A stretch of DNA of 64,000 bases from Klebsormidium nitens (taxonomy: Eukaryota; Streptophyta; Klebsormidiophyceae; Klebsormidiales; Klebsormidiaceae). Shown one piece after another: positions 13,952-25,627 of the stretch. The notes under the pieces are model-generated. The model did not search any database. It was not told where the DNA came from and saw only the letters and a list, made by a program, of their open reading frames with translations. The translations under genes were made by a program, and so were the position numbers. The DNA lies in contig DF236978.1 in assembly GCA_000708835.1 (NCBI GenBank), positions 248,001-312,000 of the forward strand. Reading direction: 5' to 3'. Every line of letters starts with the position of its first letter. Within the stretch, counting starts at the first letter, position 1.

Positions 13952-15661
13952 CCACAGTGCCTCTCAATAATGTCGTTCGTTGCATGGGTGCCAGCGGCGA
14001 CGAGGAGAAACTGTTGTTTAGACACGTGCTGCTGTAATATGGTGAATACCGACTGTTGTGTTTTGTTGCTTTTTCAAAGAAATAATGACTCGTCCAACCA
14101 AGAATGTCCAGTCCTGCAGTCTTGGGATCAGACAGGCTGTATACACACGCGCTGTCATCATGAATGAGTCCGGGACTACCGTCTCGCATACCCGCACATA
14201 ACATCAGCTTATTTTGAACCGAAAGTCTCTGATCGTAAAATGCTTGGTCTTAAATACGACCTGGTATGCGTCATCATCTTTACTTTGTCCAGTTTGTGAG
14301 CAATTCTGCTTGCTCACAGGCTAGGTAGCGTCCCCATTCCGTTGACCGTTGAATGATTGAGCATTGCGCCGAGCCAATATATGCGTTCATGCGCTGCGTG
14401 AAGCAACATACCCGAAGCCTGGCGTGCGCGTGGCTGCCGCCCAGGCTAAACTATTGACCGTCGATCGTGGCCGTACGTCGAATATACGAATGCAAACCGT
14501 GCTGTACTACTGCAGCTTGCGCGTGCCGACAAAGTAAACGTTATTGATTGCATAATCAGTATATTCAAACATGATATGTGCGGCATGTATAGCTTATATG
14601 TAAGTACCGTCGTTAAGGGAAAATTGCCTATCCATGGCCGCGCGCATGCAAGCTACGATAGCGCTACGATCAGGCATGACCGTCAGTGTGCATGCAAGCG
14701 GCGGCTCTTGCCATGGCGGCAAAGTTGAAGTGACTATACCATATGACGGTCACTCGACAATTGCTGTGAGGTACTAAGCCTGAATAATTATATATAGTCG
14801 TCCCAAGACCAGGCAGGCTGTATAAAGGCGAGTCCGTGTATACTGAGCGTGGCGTAAATGGTTTTCAAGATTGATGCTTAATCATGGTACGTGAGCTCCC
14901 ATGCACGAAAGATAACAGCTAGCTATCTGCTTGAGTATTGCCAGGTGAGTTGCTACCCAAGCTAGTCACAGGCTGAGTCTTCTATGTCCTGCTCAGAAGT
15001 CACATCGAGCCCAACACGTGGTTCTACAGCGAATGTACTGGCATGCCTGTGCAACTTGAAGCTACGAATATTTATGCAGTATAGATTGCTTGTATGCCCG
15101 GCGGCGGCCTAATCCATCACAAAATGTCGCCACAGGGACTTAGTTTAGGCTAGAAATCTCCACGTCTCTGTACATGTTCAAGAGTGACAGTTCCGGGCAC
15201 TCTTTGTCGAACCTAGCTAGCTGAAAAGTGTTGTATGGTTGAGTGATAGCTGCAGGAAAAAAGTCCCTCAACTCAATTGCAATACAGAAATCAGTCAACC
15301 CTGCAATTAAACGTTATCATACCAGCAGTCAAACCACCAAGAAGAATCCAGCTGACGTACAGCTGTCCTGCGACACAGTCGCTGGGGAACGAGCCCAGCT
15401 TCTTACAGGAGCGGCCCTCCAGTATTCTCCACCTAATCTACATAGTCCCATAAAGTACACTGAGTGTTGCTGAAACATTTGCGCTTTGACAAAGGCGACC
15501 CTATTAGGTCACCGTTAGTGAGAGCAGAAAAGCACCCCCCTGTAATGCGTATTTTGCATTTTCAATTTTCAGAAACCCTCAATCAGACACCTGTGCAGTC
15601 CAGTCTACCTACAACTTCCAGATTATTCACAAACTCTCGAAGTTTTTACGACGACTCTTGG
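13952..15661. other. Convergent intergenic region, no gene seen
   Basis: Lies between the 3' ends of the AT-hook gene (+) and the SPL2-like gene (-). It is rich in short palindromes (GCATGC, CATATG) and AT-rich runs near 14780. I see no exon, RNA gene or inverted-repeat element. Confidence 0.5.
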
Positions 15662-18600
15662 TCATGAGTCGTATATACGAACGACCCGCTTGATGGGCTG
15701 CGAGCACATGGGGCACTTCCTCCCCGGCCCCTTCGCCACCCGCCGCGCACACCCGGCGCAGCACACCCGGTGCCCGCAATCCAAAAACGCGGCGCGCCGC
15801 ACGCGCGCCCAACAAATCGTGCACGCGATATTCCGATCTAGTTCCTCGCCCTCGACCCCAGTCTCCTCCCCGTCCTCTTCCACCCCTCTCGGAAGGTTGT
15901 CCTCCGGAACCGGAATGTACGGAACGATCTTGCCGGCTACATCCGTTGTCCACAGCTGTCCGTTATCTTCCCAAAGCGCGCGCCGGTTGAGAGGGACCAC
16001 CATACCCGTGCCTTGTACGAGCCCGATCTCGACGGGGCGGTCGGCCGCGGGCGCGCCCCGCTGCGCGCGCAGGGCCGCCAGCCACTGACGCTTCAGAAGC
16101 CAGCGTCGCTGCAGGGGTTACGGGATGAGGTAAGGGAGACATAGAGCTTCACATCGTCTGGTAATTTCGTGTTGAAAGAACGGGGTTAGGGTGTCGGTCA
16201 AGGACGCTTTGAAAGTCAGACACTAAGTGGATTATCAACATCTTAGAACGTTCCGCAGATGTATAGTTGGTTCAAAGAGTTGGAACTGGGGAAGAGCTCG
16301 GATCCTCAACGCAACTTTCGGCACCAGGCTGAAAGTTTTTGGTGTTTGAGAGAGTCAGCTGTAAAGGGGGGTTCCCATGTCAAAACGCCGCAGACCAATG
16401 GCCGCACGTATGGACAAAGGTCGAAGCCCTTCACGACATTCAAAAAGTGCAAGGTGCGTAACTGCCCGGCAAGAAGGGAAAAACCAAACGGCTCAATTCT
16501 CCTTTGCCGGCGGCTCAGCCAACGAGTCAGCCATTGAAAATCGGCACTGCCGAAACTCGAGAATGTATCGCTCGTTGAGGCCTCGTCCACTGGGAATAAT
16601 CTGCTTCCAAAGCCTTACTTCATTCGACACTCTGCCGAGGCTAAGCATTTCAGATACCCGCGCCGCTTACCACGACGGTCGTCAGCAGGATGTCGAGCCC
16701 CTGAATGAGCGCAAAGCGGACAAGCATCCATTTGTACTCCGTCAGGTCGCGTCCCAGCCGTCCGATCTCGCCCCGCAGCGACCGCCTGATGCCCTCCTTC
16801 GATCCACGGGCGCTGCAGTTGCATAGAAATGGCGAGCGTTCAGGGACAGCCCTCTTTGCGCCTTTTCACCGCTCTGCTGATATCTTCGCTGGAGATATGC
16901 TAAGCGAACAAGAGGCAGGGCCGCTGTTGCTGGGTGCCGAAATTTGTGCCCCTGCCTAGGTACTGTTAAAGCCAGTAAGTCTTAATCGTCCTCCTGAAGT
17001 AGGTTCTCTTGGATTTGACCTGCTGAGCGTGCAAACAGAAGAGGGCTGCAATCTCCCACCGCCTCCTTCGAGCTCTGTGTGCCGCAATCAGGGCCGAATA
17101 CGAGAGAATCCGAGTAAGAAAGCAAACTTCTTCCTGACCACTTTCTTTCTTCTTCTCGACAGGACAAACGACAAACCACGTCGCAGCTTGGTTTCAAGCC
17201 ACCACAAAATTAGATGAACGGCCCAAAGCGACCAAAGAAGTTGTCCTGTTCATGAGGAACCATTGTCTCCCGAGAAACGCCTTCGGCAAAAAGTGCCCCC
17301 GTCCGCACTGAACCTCAATTAGGTTCCGGCGACGAATCGGAACTAATTCGAGCACAAAGCCGAACTTTGTACTCGTCAAAACTTCATTCCCTATGTCCTC
17401 GGGTAAGTGCCCAATACCCAACTCCCTTGCCGTTTTACGGCAAGGACAAGAGGCGCACGGCAACTGACTACCATACGCGGGTCATTTACCAGGCGAATGA
17501 AGCAGCAAACATTCCTCACAGCAGTCTCTTACGGAAGTGAAGCATCCCTCTCGAAGTCCATGCACTCACACTTCACAACGTTTCCTCACTTGAATCTTCC
17601 GACTCACCTGGTTAGGAAGCACAGTGCGGAAAAATTCTGAAAAGCAAGTTCCCTGCCTGCGACGCCCAACCTCTCTCTTCTGCTTTTCGGAATCAACAAC
17701 TTGTTCGCAATAAGTTGGAAGCAAGGCAAGAGTCCCAACAGAGAACGATGCTAGGCACCCCTCAGACGACGCTCTAAATGATCGCTCACTAGTTGAAGTG
17801 TCGTGGGACCTCCCCCCTCCCCTCGTCCAGCTCTTGCCACCAGACTGTGCCGTCCTCTCCTAGTGCCACGTTGCATAACAAAGTGCTCGGAACGCTAAGC
17901 CGGCCAGCAACGGGGGCCAGAAGCAGGGCTGGAGGCCGGTCGCCGGCGACCTCCCCAATGAAGTTGCTCGGAGAATGCGGTGCCGAGAGGTGCCTGGGGA
18001 GAAAGTGGGGAAGGGCTTGCGGTGGCGACAAATTATGGAAAAAGAAGCAGACGCTTGTTTTCATGGCCCATCAGCCAAGGTCCGTACCCACAGAATGCTG
18101 ATGTTGCTCTTGCAAACAACCAGAACTTGCAATCGGTGCATTGAAAGTTCTTCAAAGGTGCCTCTGTAGGCTTCGAGAGCGCTGGATGACTCTCTGATTC
18201 TCAAAGGCAATCCATAAGCTTTTCAATTAAGACTGCGCAAGGCAAGGCTCTCCCTTCTTATAAGAATTCTTGTACATACTTTCAATCTGAGCGATGACGA
18301 TCAACGTAAGTCTCAGCTTCGGCTCATTTGTTAGAGTCCTCAAATTCTGGTGTGGATGTGACCATATCGTAGACACGACAAATGTGCGCACTCTGAAATT
18401 CATCGTTCAATGATGTGGCACAGGGGCACCATATGATCGCAGGGGTAAAAGCTACATGTAAAAGTCAGCCAGACTTGCAAGTCCCAGCTCGACAACGAAG
18501 AATGTCCTTCTCTTGCGCCGGGCAATGCCTTCCTACCTGTGTGGAGACACCAACAGACCGAGATGCTCTGGAGACTGCGCATTGTGATCACAACCAAACC

Positions 18601-18926
18601 TCATGCACAAGCAGGGCAAAGCCACTTGGACTTGATAGTTTAAGTTTCTACATGATCAACCGCTCCCACCTTAGAAACGCCAGCGACGCGAGCTGGGCGT
18701 CCTTCGGGTTCAGCCTCCCCTCCAACAACTTGGCCTGCAGCACCTCGAGGAGCTGCTCCGCATCAGAGAGGTCCACTTCCGGCAGGTCCTCCAGCCTGCG
18801 CGCCGCCTTCTCAAAGATCTTCTTGTCCACGTACTTGTCAATCAGCATCACGGGGTAGATGAAGAACACGGTCTGCAGGAGGCAGCGCCCCGCAATCTCC
18901 ACAATGGTCCCCAACACGGGCATCAT
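15662..18926 (-). CDS. SPL2: SPL2/MULAN-like RING E3 ubiquitin ligase
   Basis: Predicted E3 ligase of the GIDE/MULAN family, which in plants sits in the plastid (SP1, SPL2) or mitochondrial outer envelope. The last exon (16108-15662) encodes RRWLLKRQW after the second membrane span, then a C-terminal C3HC4 RING (CTIC..CGHRVCCAGC..CPMC) ending RVVRIYDS, matching the family's usual end. Exon 16812-16671 encodes the preceding membrane span (MLVRFALIQGLDILL). Exon 1 (18926-18670) gives a short N-terminus with a membrane span followed by a DLPEVDLSDAEQLLEVLQ helix, resembling Arabidopsis SPL2. A middle exon within about 17990-17800 (ALLLAPVAGRLSVPST) fits the phase left by exon 1 but lacks a strong donor. 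The GIDE-domain exons between it and 16812 are not resolved, so the product length is unknown. Confidence 0.66.
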
Positions 18927-19289
18927 TCTTCGAGAATTACCCTTTCTATTGATTTGTTGCTTACCCCTGCGACACCAGCACTCCGAGCAGGCAAATCGCC
19001 TGGACCCTGCGTGGGTTGGACTCTGCAAATCAGTGCGCGATGCAGGCGTCCTCACCACAGCTGGTATCAGCTGGATTCTGATCCTTTGTGCTTGCACAGA
19101 ATACCTACAGCTCAAAGCCTACGCCGACGGAACACAATATGGCTTCCTGCCATCGCTTGTGCAGACGTACTCTAGCCTCTAGCTAGGCTGAGTCTTAGTA
19201 GCGCCAGGGCCCAGCACTAGCGCGCGCTGATCCAGGACTCCCGGGCCGACCGTCGCCGACTCTATCGGAGCCTGCGCCGGCCGGCCGGC

Positions 19290-19641
19290 TAGGTTGTTCA
19301 CACCTGATTTATTATCTACCGGCGGCGTCGGATCAATCCGTCGCCGGAGTTGGCCATTTTAGACGGAAAACGAGGGTTGTTCGCACTGCGCTTTTGACGG
19401 GGCTCTCCGGTGCCGGAATCGAGATCACGTGCCAAAATTATAAGCTGGCCGCGCGGTTCCACGGGCTTTCGATATCGACGGAGCAATCCGGCGACGGACA
19501 ACTCCGGCGCCGGAGGAAAGTTGTTCCAAAATTCTCCGTCGACGCCGGTGATGCTCCGTCGACGGAAATTTTGGATTTTCGACGGAGTACATTGGCCGCC
19601 GGCGCCGGCGGCAGGAATTTTGTGCTAGTGTGAACAACCTA
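19290..19641. mobile_element. MITE-like element, 14-bp terminal inverted repeats
   Basis: TAGGTTGTTCACAC (19290-19303) is repeated as its exact reverse complement at 19628-19641. If the outer TA is read as a target-site duplication, the repeats are 12 bp and the element resembles Tc1/mariner (Stowaway-type) MITEs. The interior is GC-rich and full of CGACGGAG/CCGGCGCCGG words in both orientations, so it could fold strongly. No transposase frame is present; it would be non-autonomous. Confidence 0.7.
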
Positions 19642-20318
19642 TCATAGGTTTTCCGACGGAGCTCTCAGTCTCAGATTTCATGCACTCTGGCACGCGGCCG
19701 CGCCGCCGCCGCGGTCGGGCGTCGCGTACGCGCGGCCGCAATCGGGCGCGTCGCAGATAAATACTGCATGCCAGTGAGTCCCGCCCCTAGTTGCTAGTAG
19801 AGGTCGGGACTCGGTATAGGTATACACCCGTCCATCTCGTACTTGGAAGAGTACTGATACGTACTACTGTACCTACCTACCTTTTAGGTTTTTGGTACCT
19901 ATCCCGGTTATTTCGCCTCTGAATATCTTGTGAATCTGAAGGATTTATCATCTGGTATGTCGAAAATCTGATTCACAAAGTTGGAGACTTGAAAAAAGGG
20001 AGTGCACTTGAGTACACTCAGTAAAGTACGTGTCAGAAATTAGAATCCAAAATAAGTTTGTCAGAACCTAATGGATATCTGATAATTTGCGCTTTGAAAT
20101 CGTGCTACCGTATCGGCGTATCGTGAACGTACAGCGGGTTATGCGATTTCAAGGGGCAATTGGCGAGCAAGTATCAACATCCGATTGGGCACCCCAATTC
20201 CACAACGTACGCAAATCTTAACGCTGGTAGCATGATCGGTACGTACCAATCGGGATCGACATTGTCGGCGCAGTCACCGGTTCACTTTCGCGGCATGCCC
20301 ATATTGCCCGAGGATTTC

Positions 20319-20479
20319 TAAGGGGCTTGTCTCCTAAGATTCAGAAGCCCCGGGCACTGCAACTAAAAAGCTCTAACCCCAGAACTTACACGCCCCGAAC
20401 CCGAACAGTGAACTCACCCTAACCACCAAGCGAACCCTACCGTCCCCCGGCCTATCAGATTCGGGAGACAAGCCCCTTA
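20319..20479. mobile_element. Short inverted-repeat element (161 bp)
   Basis: The 16-bp arm TAAGGGGCTTGTCTCC (20319-20334) is perfectly inverted at 20464-20479, with an outer TA that could be a target duplication. The interior includes CACCCTAACCACCAA followed by AACCCTACC, a core that recurs inside the otherwise different element at 27928-28101. No coding capacity. Confidence 0.65.
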
Positions 20480-21009
20480 CTTGAAGTCACGACTCACGAG
20501 ACAAGCTGGGGTTGCAACTCGCCATGTACCGGTAGGTAATCCAATGTGCACCCAGCACAGACGGTTGCACACTCTGTATGCAGTGTGCACTGTTTGTGCG
20601 GTGTGCCGTGTGCACTGTCTACCTGCCTACCGGTAAAGCTTGCTGCGCAATACGGTATGCTTACCGGTACGGGATTGAATTTTCGTCTACTAGGTTTGTA
20701 CCGCACTACGTACTAATAAAAGGGAAGTACCTACCGGCCGGCAGGCAGGTACCGTGTAGTACCTATGTATGAACCTGTGTGCTCATGTTCGGTTCTTGTG
20801 CAATAATTGGGCATGCCTAGCTGACATCAGAGTGACATGGGGCAGGGCCATTTGGCATACAGCTAGATGATCCAAAGCTGCCGCAAGCAGCACAAATTGC
20901 GTCTTTGAGGAGCTGTCGCAGTTCTGAGCTGGGGCGGTAGTACGGTACTAGGTAGCCATTATTCAGAACGGAATTCACAATCCAGAAAGCTTCTGAAGAT
21001 CTGGGCAAG

Positions 21010-23539
21010 ATGTGCTCCCCGTTGTCAGATTGGATAGACGGAAACGTCGTGGCAAGCATCCTCTCCTCCTGTCTCTTCTTTCTTTGTGTATTTGCTGGAA
21101 AAGTTGGACTTCAGAGCTTGCAGATCATCCTTCCTCCGTGGTTGGCCTATGTAGCGGTAGTGCTCTGCGTTTTGAATGTCATTTCGTGGCTTCAATCCCC
21201 GCCAGCAATTCGACTGCGTGGGAAGCATATCCTGATAGCAGGTGGATCCACAGATGTTGGACGGGCATTGGGCTGTTTGGCAGTCAAGGAGGGAGGCCGT
21301 ATATCTTTGCTTGGTTCGGATGAGGTGAGCAATCTGTCTGACAAACCCTGGAATGCCTGGAGTTGTCACGCGAATACTGTTATGCAGAGCAGTACTCCCC
21401 TGATTGGCCGCTTGTTTTTGGCTTCATTCAGCTGATGGTAACGGTTGAAAGAATGTTCTGCTTGACCCACTTGTACAGGAATAGGTGTTCTGCATTGTGT
21501 GGGGCGGTTTTAGGGTCATTGGTGCCCTTTGCCACAATGCTCTGCTTGCATTGCATTAAGCACTTGTCTGCATTAGTGCAAGTCGCGGGGGTATGGATGT
21601 TGTAAATTGTGAGCCAGCTTAGTTTCTTTTCAAAATGGAGATTGTTCCCTTTTTCTTCTGGTCCCCAGTCACGTCCAGTATCATCAAAGAAGTATGAGCC
21701 CTTACAAACCTGACTTTGCACATGTAAAGGCTGCAACGAATGGATGCACATGTGCGTGTGCTGATGCCTCACTCTCCTCACATTTTGCAGGCCCTGTTGG
21801 AAGAGAGTGCGGAGCTTGTGGAAGCAGCAATACCATTGCAGAAATGCCTTCAAGAGCTGTGCAAGCCTGTTGTGACAGCAAAAGCAAGACTGGACGATGC
21901 TTTGGAAGTTGCAGAAGCCATTGCCAGTACAACAAAAGTGCTAGGTAAGCAACGCTCTTTGAAATGATCTCATTGGTGGCATTCGATTTCGCATAACCGG
22001 ATCTTACAGTTGATGCATTGTTCGTCGAACCCTATGCATTTGCAAGGTCGGCATTGGAGCTTTTTAGGGAGAGCTAATTGGATCTTAAGCCAAGCAACTG
22101 ACTTGCTCTCACTTGGCCTGTACTTTGTTCACCTCCTACTTTTGGGGGATGAAGTTGGTCCAGTTTGTTGCTCGCCTAGATACATTGGATAGAATTCCAC
22201 CCTTTGTCAGATCTTGGTCATGCAATGCAGGGCATGTATTGGTTGCTTGCCTGTCCATTGCTCGTGGGGATAATTGTATGCCTGGCTCATTGCTAGTGAG
22301 GGCCCTGCACATTTTATTTGACTACGACATTGGGTCTATTTCCTGCAGGACCAGTGGATATCCTTGTGTGTGCATCAGCAAATGAGACTTCCTCCCCTTG
22401 CAAAGAGGTTGAAACCACTCCTCTCGATGACTTTGAGCGTGTCATGCGGGCCAATTGGCTGGCCACTATAGCAGCCATTCAAGGTGCTCTGGAGCATATG
22501 AAGGACAGGTTTGGCGAGGCACCCACGCGAATAGCAATCATCTCTTCTCTTGCCAGCCAGGTAAGCCCTTGAATCCTTCGCCTTGCTCCCCAACAATCAT
22601 TGCCTTACCACGGTAAATTCCATGATTGTCCGACAAACTTCTTAGACTCTTTGAACTTTCTCTGCGATTGTCATCTTATCCAGAGCTTGCTGTCCTGCGG
22701 CTGGTTTGATGTGGTGGGATGCAAGTGGTGTTACTTCTTGTCAGGCATAGCGCTCCAGATCTGCACATGCTATACTCAAATCTTCTGCAGCGACACCTCC
22801 TGAAGAGTTTTTGTGGCACCTTTTTGCAGGGTGGCCAGTATGGTCATGGCGCCTTTGCATCTAGCCAGTTTGCCCTCCGTGGTCTGGCAGAAGTCCTCCA
22901 GCAAGAGTTGGCGGCATACAACATCCGGGTCACTTTTGTCTGCCCCCCCACCAAGCAGGTCATGATGGATGGAAAAGGTGAGGTTCAGGCAGAAGTCAAC
23001 TTTTTCAGTCCCTGTCTTACAACAGGGACTCAGAGGTCAATAAGCCTTTCTGAGGCGTCTGATTTGTAAGTTCTGAGGCGTTTCATCTGAAACAGGGCAC
23101 CTTGGTATGTCTTTAAGCTGAGTCTACAGGTTCGTGATGAAGTTGCAGCTTCTGGTTTGAGCTGAACAGCCCAATGTCAGGATGAGTCGTTTGTTGCTCA
23201 GACCATGTAGATGATGCCATTCATTCTCCAATCGCAGGATACCAGTCTTCAGTGGTTGGATCAACACAAGCGGTGGCTCAATCAGCGGGTAACGAGTCCC
23301 CTGATAGCATCGCGGCTGCTACCCTAAGGGCTGTGAAGCAGGGCCGTTTTCTGGTCAACTTTGGGGTAACCGGCTGGATAGTAGGGACCTTGACAAGCGG
23401 GATGGCACCACAGCCTTTCTTGTTCCAAGGTGCCCTCGAGGTGCTGTTTGCTGGGGTGTGTCGCTCGTTCATGCTCTTGGCGCACGCAAGCTTCTTCAGG
23501 AGGGTATCAAAGCCAGAGTGGAAGTTTAAGACGCCTTAG
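21010..23539 (+). CDS. 3-ketosphinganine-reductase-like SDR lacking the catalytic Tyr/Lys
   Basis: By family, TSC10/KDSR reduces 3-ketosphinganine to sphinganine with NADPH at the ER. Five exons (21010-21324, 21791-21944, 22349-22560, 22830-22977, 23238-23539) join in phase to 376 aa. Two hydrophobic N-terminal stretches precede the Rossmann motif, read here as GGSTDVG (residues 78-84) instead of GGSSGIG. Exon 3 gives VDILVCASAN where the family has an N-x-G turn, and IAIISSLASQ, which keeps the catalytic-type Ser. Exon 4 reads GGQYGHGAFASSQFALRGL: the YxxxK pair of the active site is F236 and Q240. The C-terminus keeps the membrane-associated tail (GMAPQPFLFQGALEV) of the family. The frame is intact and all splice sites are canonical, so this looks like an expressed, possibly inactive paralog rather than a decayed gene. 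Confidence 0.86.
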
Positions 23540-25627
23540 GTCGGAGGTCATAGGTCTGTAGCGGCTGTAGCGGCTCTGCGTAACTGTTGCACGCGCTTGG
23601 TTAGGAAGAGTACCATAGCAGGAAGGGTTCAGACGCATAGGTGAGCCGCATAGTCAAGCTGTACCGCAACATAGCAAGGGACTGCATAGCTTCTAGTAGG
23701 ACGTTTGCTGAGTAAGAAGATAAGGTCGTCGGGTAGGCTAGAACCCGATCTCGCTATCATTCCTTCCCTGGCATCATGGTGGTGAGGTTCACCACCGTGC
23801 TTTCAGGGAGGGTATGAAAGCGAGATCAGGTGCAAGTCCTTCCTAACGACCTTGTAATGAACCTTGTTAGGTTCTTGAAATGCAAAGCATGGAAGAGTGT
23901 TGAGATGAGGTAAGACCGAGCATTCAAGTTTCTTTCCATACAGTGGTGGCAAAACCATGTGGCAAGACATCATGCATTGGAAGACATGCTGGCGGTCCAG
24001 ATGCCTGTCCCTTCATAGTGAGTCCCAAGCTTCCAAATTTCTTTGTCAGTGCATGCATTATCCACGCGGCGAATTGTGTTGAATTCACTTGCTGAGTCAA
24101 TTCACTTGAGCGAGCAGCTAGGCCCGGCAGTGCACGACCTCTATACGCGGGGCCGTTAGTAGCTCAATGGGTTACATGGTGCATCATTGCCCCATGTCTA
24201 ATATTTTATGGACGGTCCGCCTGGCCCATCCAATGAATGATGCATTCGGGCCCGGCGGCTGATTCTGCATATATGATCCGGTGAGGTTATAAAAGTCATG
24301 CATCATTGTGGTGGGTCACTGCCACACTGACATGGCGCCCGCCAGTGCCAAACTCACAGATTCACAATTGTAGCTAAGCTATAGGGCACGCATTGCAATT
24401 CTGGTGGCCGCATTGCACATGATATTTCACATGCGGCGACGTATAATTGCGCGCGAGCTATGCGCCAATAAGCGAGTATAGGACTTCTTGCTACTACACG
24501 CTAGCTAGACCAATATAAGATTTAAGCTAGCTCGAGTGTGGTACGTCCGCAGTGAAATCAAGGAGAGCCGCTTAATTTTGCACGGATAGTGTAGACACAT
24601 ACTTCGTGAACATCAGACTCTGGTCGAGGGTCGAGCTCACCTGAGAACCACGCAATCTAAATCGGACTCTACGTAGTACATAGCATGTTGAACTTCTTTT
24701 AAGCGACTGACAGGCGATGGTGTTCAACATCGTCACTACAATGCTGCATCCCGTCAACCCAAAGTTTCGGCAAAAGGTGAGCGAGAACTTACAATGCATG
24801 ACCTCGAGTTTGGCAGCCTGATTGCTTGCACGTCTGACTGGTTTGTCGATCCGAGTCTCAATCTTTCATGTAGGACTAAAATTGCTTGACCAATGCCCAT
24901 ATGCTTTTGCAATCGCGATGAAAGAATCCTGGAGCAGTTGCAGCAATTAGCGGACCCCTCAATGTTTTGGCCGGCGACTCACCTTGATACTTTCTAGCTT
25001 ATTCGAACAAACGGGGGAGCTGGTCTTACATGCGCAATGACTCTTGTCGTTCAGGGCCAACTAATTATCTCTCGCTGCTCCTTATTCAACGGCCAATTGT
25101 AGACTCAACCCGTCCTCTGCAGGCAGACCATTGACACAGAGGTCAGCCAATCTTTCAGAGGACCGAGCAACACCTTAGGCGAGCAAAACTTTGCAATTTG
25201 CAAGCGAGCGACCTGGGCCGAAAGGAGCAGACATTACCTCTATCTCCAGCGGGTCACTTGGACACGTCTTTGCAAATGAAGGAATTCGAGCAGAAGGTTC
25301 CATCAAAGCAGCGATTTCGAAGAGGTTTGAACCCTTCCACCAAGCTAAATGGTAAAGTGACATCTTCTCCTCAATGGCGAGACCTTTTTGAGAGCGTCCA
25401 GCCGCTCGGCCCCCACGCCAAACGCAAATAGATGCTCGCCACTCCGTTTGTGGAAGCAGTTAGTGATACGTACTTCGCGAAGGCAGTGAAGGTTGCCGCA
25501 AAGCTCAACCTCAAATATTGCTTGATTCCATCACCAAGCAGTCTCTTCGTCCAAAAAGAGACTCTCGGACCCGCGACCCGTCCATTCTCGGACATTCCGC
25601 TCTGATCCTTTCAGGATTGGCTCACCT
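23540..25627. other. Convergent intergenic region with a long hairpin
   Basis: Between the 3' ends of the TSC10-like gene (+) and the STR11-like gene (-). It contains the hairpin at 23747-23827 and palindrome-rich sequence at 24100-24560. A 57-codon plus-strand frame starting at 25432 has protein-like composition but no recognised homology and no flanking exon; I do not call it. Confidence 0.5.
23747..23827. ncRNA. Long near-perfect hairpin, possible small-RNA precursor
   Basis: Two 38-nt arms (23747-23784 and 23790-23827) are separated by a 5-nt loop. Thirty-one positions are Watson-Crick pairs, three are G-T pairs and four are mismatches, with no bulges; the outermost nine bp (GATCTCGCT) are perfect. 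It lies about 210 bp past the TSC10-like stop codon. Such a fold is compatible with a miRNA-like precursor or a very small foldback element; nothing in the sequence shows it is transcribed. Confidence 0.4.

Larger units (their letters stand above)
18927..21009. other. Divergent intergenic region with two small inverted-repeat elements
   Basis: Upstream of the SPL2-like gene (-) and the TSC10-like gene (+). It contains the inverted-repeat elements at 19290-19641 and 20319-20479 and a palindrome-rich patch at about 20520-20770 with repeated ACCGGTA and GTGCAC words. No exon is visible. Confidence 0.55.

Noticed and set aside
24100-24560. Palindrome-rich stretch as an origin or element
   Set aside because: It has many short palindromes but no ends, repeats or consistent spacing; similar texture occurs in most spacers of the window.
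25432-25605. Short plus-strand frame (starts MLATPFVEAVSD)
   Set aside because: It has protein-like composition but is only 57 codons, isolated, and lies in the 3' flank of the STR11-like gene on the other strand.
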